Below, in pieces: positions 60,796-64,000 of a DNA stretch of 64,000 nt. Source of the DNA: Hymenolepis diminuta (lineage: Eukaryota > Platyhelminthes > Cestoda > Cyclophyllidea > Hymenolepididae); the NCBI GenBank assembly GCA_900708905.1, contig CAADRB010000025.1, forward strand, positions 2,043,026-2,107,025, written 5' to 3'. Within the stretch, counting starts at the first letter, position 1, and every line of letters starts with the position of its first letter. The position numbers were made by a program, and so were the translations under genes. A model generated the notes under the pieces. That model did no database searches. It was given only the letters and a program-made list of their open reading frames with translations, and had not been told where the DNA came from.

Positions 60796-61124
60796 ATGCC
60801 GTTTACCCCACTAACGGTGGATTTTCTAGAATTTCACAGTGAAATGTGAATTTCAGGTTAAACATATTCCGAATTTGTTTGTCTTGTCTTTATATAATTC
60901 AAAATAAAATTAGTCTATTAATGACCTGTTTACAGCCAGGATATATTCAATCTAGCCAGTCATTAGAATAATGGATCTAATTCTGAGCATTCGATTTACT
61001 CACACCAGTTTTAACCTCAAAGTATGTGACGGATTTCGACGCTGTGATTAGTCGTGAAAAATCAACGTCTGCTCCATTAGATGGGATATTAAGGTTTTGA
61101 TTTTCTGGAATTCATTCAACAAAC

Positions 61125-61410
61125 TTTTGATAAACTGGAATGTTAATGATGAGTAGCAGATTTAGCAACATAACTAAATTTCAAACCGTTGTGCCTAAAC
61201 ATCTTCGGATTCTATCCTCTATTTGTCTATTCAATTTCTGTAGAGTTTAGTTATTAGTTATCCCCTTTTTAATAGCCTATAGTCGATAAAATCTTAGCTA
61301 ACTCACTTTATTATATACTAAATCCAGTCAGAGTAATTAAAATAAAGCGTCTAGTTCGGTACGTTCGGCTTGTCTAGACCAACTTTGATCTTAGGCTAAA
61401 TTCGCTAGGT
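61125..61410 (+). repeat. Local repeat R6, copy 2
   Basis: This is the partner of 60335-60650, about 780 bp downstream and in the same orientation. Together with R5 it suggests an older, partly tandem or nested repeat structure at this end. Confidence 0.5.
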
Positions 61411-64000
61411 TTTAGTCTTTAAAATACTATATCTACTTAAGTTCTTCATTTGTCTCTTAAATCTGCGGATCTCTCAAATCTAATCCTGAGATATTCGAGA
61501 GCGTTCGTTTTCAAGAGCGAAAGTTTTCTGTCGTCTGCATTTTCACAAGCCTGGATACTAAAATTCATTTTATAGCAGGAGGAAGTGTATACCCGAACCC
61601 GACCTTGTTTGAAAGATTAATTGGTATCGTCACTCCCATTTAACTCAATTAACAACAGATTATTTTTAATACGTATGCAGTAATTGATCAGTCGAATCCT
61701 TTTTTTTTATTGTATGTATAGTCTTTCATTCTTGTGATCGCGTTCAATTTGTTTACTCTTTAAGCACATTTTAAACTAATTGGGCTGTGAAATAGCTTTT
61801 GAAGCAAAGAACAGTTTTCTCATGCATTGTAGATGTAAAATCTATATTGAAGGAAGCATTATTTCAGTACTCAACCTAAGTTTTATACAATTCGCCTCAG
61901 CATCTTAATACAATATCTTATTTGGGCGTATCTTTATCGACCAGTGTTGATCAATATTCACCCATTGCTGGGTTTTGAACTTGTACCTTTTCCACAAAAA
62001 ACTTAGATGAATTGATTCAAAGGCACTATTACCAAGGGAAGAATTCTTACACTGTTTAATTATGTAAAAGCAACTGATCATGGTGAACAGTAAAATAGTC
62101 CAGTAAGAAGTTAATTGGGTGGGTACTGGATCAGAAGTAGAGAATAATACCATGACATCAAATTTATCGTACCTCATTTGATCTATAGGGCTTAGTTTCA
62201 CTTTTGCTTGGTATTTATTGTCTACTCCGTCATGTCCAACTATTCCAAGGTTCAAATTCCCCTTAATTCTCAGAGCCTACTAGTCATTTAATGACGTTTA
62301 GTTTCGCCATCTGTCAAATTTGGATCTCCAATTTGTAACCACCCATTTAACAATTAGCTAAAATTTTCGTTTTTCTGGCTCGTTTCTTCATCCATCCACA
62401 TCTTGTCTTCACATGTAAAGAGTTTATCAACTAACACTGCTGTGTTTTATTTCTTCGTGGGAGTTTGAAAATTAACCTGAGAGAATTTGTTTTCATATTT
62501 TGAGAGTTCACATATGTGTGTTTGGCTGTCTTTTTTTGCTGGCCAACTTTACATTGAAAACAACCTGGTGGTAGATTACTGTTTTCGGAATCTACATTAC
62601 ATGAACTTTATGAATTCACTTTCTAAATCCGTTAGTCTAATTGATAATAAATATGAGATGAGCATGGCAAAATTATCGCAAAATCTCTATTGCTATGGCA
62701 ACTGTCTTGGAGAGAATAAAAAGCACCAAAGTTATAAAAATTAAATCTGAGTCTATGTTTATTGGATAATGAATTTTAAATCTTCTTCAAATCCTCACAC
62801 TCCTATGCCTTTCTCTATTGTCAACTCAAGGTTGCCTAGATTCAATATTGAAGCCCCTTCATTAAAATCTTCCCCCCGACTATCCGGACATGTAATGTCA
62901 GTATGAGTAATCATATAAGATCAGATTACAAAACCTGTCCGGTGCTAAAACTGTACCAAATGAGTAATTTTCAAATTATATATAGCAGATATTCGTCGAA
63001 GACTTTGTTGAGAGAAATATCTACAGCCTAGGATAGAGAAAACTTGCTCTTTCAAGCCTCTACAAATCATTACAAGATGGGAAGGATACAGAGACTGTTG
63101 CTGGATGTTTATATTGGGAGAGAAGGCGTCAACCTCGTGTCTAGGAAAAAGGAAAACGTGGTAGAAAAGAGTAAAGCCCAACATCCAGAGGTCAGATCGA
63201 TAAGAAACTTGAAAGAGGGCTATGAACGAAGTGAAATTCAATATTCAGAAGCTGGTAAACTTGTTCAAGTGAATAAGCAAATTAAGGCAATGGCAGATCA
63301 CAAGATTGCAACTTTAATTCAATATTCCTACCAAGTTTCATTTCACTAAGTTAGTGTTAGATAATTAACAAACAAAATCGCTTTTCTTGGCATAACACTT
63401 GTGCACTTTTATCGGCTTGTTTTTGTGCATCATTTCTTTTTTCCTCTATCACCAGTAGTTAGATGGATGTTGCACCCACATTCGGTAATTATACTACCTT
63501 TGACTTGTTCGAATATTCTATCGCGCCTTTTATTCAAAATTTGATATAACTTCGCCCTCACCATCTCCTCAATGAAAAAGAGCACACAACAGTATTTATC
63601 TTACCCTCTCAAAACGGTCAAACTAATTTGATTAATATGTGACCAATTGAATATGATCATCGGGACCCCTGAACATCATATCTACATTCACATTGAATTT
63701 TGAAACATGATTCCCTTCAATGGAGAAATACGTTTACTCTTCTCTCACTTCCAGCTTATTTTCCGTAATAATTTGCAATAAATTTTTCTTAACTGAAGAG
63801 TTCTTAAGAAAATGTCTCCACTAGGTAATTTAAATATACCCTATAGTCACAGATCTTCCAATCAAATTTTGAAATTTGCTCAACCAATCTCTTCACATTC
63901 TCTTTGAATTGTACCGGAAACCAAGCGTACTATTATTGGATGGCCAACCCTGAAATTGAAACCACTTTATTGCTTTTTCCTTTTGAATTTCCAGACGTGC

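Larger units (their letters stand above)
58477..64000. other. Gene-poor right end, possibly intron of the PTPN gene
   Basis: No recognised gene. If the donor at 58473 is used, this is intron sequence of the PTPN gene with the next exon beyond the window. It contains the doubled-head SINE and two internal repeat pairs (59460/60705 and 60335/61125). The opposed open frames at 62945-63241 and 63044-63349 share one stretch and neither resembles a known family. Confidence 0.5.

Noticed and set aside
62945..63349. Overlapping open frames on opposite strands near the right end
   Set aside because: Neither shows a domain; the minus frame was considered as a kinase fragment but lacks any kinase motif.

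Overview
This is an AT-rich eukaryotic genomic window (about 35% GC by eye) with split genes, GT-AG introns and many dispersed repeats. The best guess is a parasitic flatworm (tapeworm or fluke). The grounds are tiny introns of about 31 nt and about 70 nt concentrated at the 5' ends of genes, a K02A2.6-like Ty3/Gypsy remnant, and the protein sequences. No species is claimed. I built the gene models by hand from splice sites, reading frame and recalled family features; nothing was aligned.

Layout. (1) 148-5584, + strand: the last six exons of a gene that starts left of the window. It encodes a 522-residue C-terminal part that looks like the cilium protein DZIP1/Iguana. (2) 5585-12292: intergenic. 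It holds a 724-base N gap bordered by a 30-bp tandem unit, a perfect 22-bp-arm palindrome just outside the gap, a GC-rich segment and old repeats. (3) 12293-15601, + strand: a complete ten-exon CCDC112-like coiled-coil gene (483 aa). Its first three introns are each exactly 31 nt, and one of them is GC-AG. (4) 15602-24142: a gene-poor interval with several copies of a tRNA-derived SINE and other repeats. (5) 24143-35087, - strand: a complete eleven-exon striatin gene (827 aa; N-terminal coiled coil plus C-terminal WD40 propeller). (6) 35088-37419: a divergent intergenic region carrying an LTR-like fragment. (7) 37420-58476 or beyond, + strand: a non-receptor tyrosine phosphatase of the PTPN1/PTPN2 type. 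Its catalytic domain is split by a 12.97-kb intron that contains a decayed Ty3/Gypsy element on the opposite strand, and it has an acidic Asp/Ser-rich C-terminal exon. (8) 58477-64000: no recognised gene; repeat fragments.

The genes are housekeeping, ciliary and signalling genes. DZIP1 and CCDC112 family members are both centrosome/cilium proteins and lie side by side here. Striatin is the scaffold of the STRIPAK PP2A-kinase complex. The most unusual content lies outside the coding sequence: the palindromic 30-bp repeat at the assembly gap, the SINE family with strongly biased orientation, the near-fixed 31-nt introns with a 5'-to-3' size gradient, and at least five further dispersed repeat pairs visible within the window.
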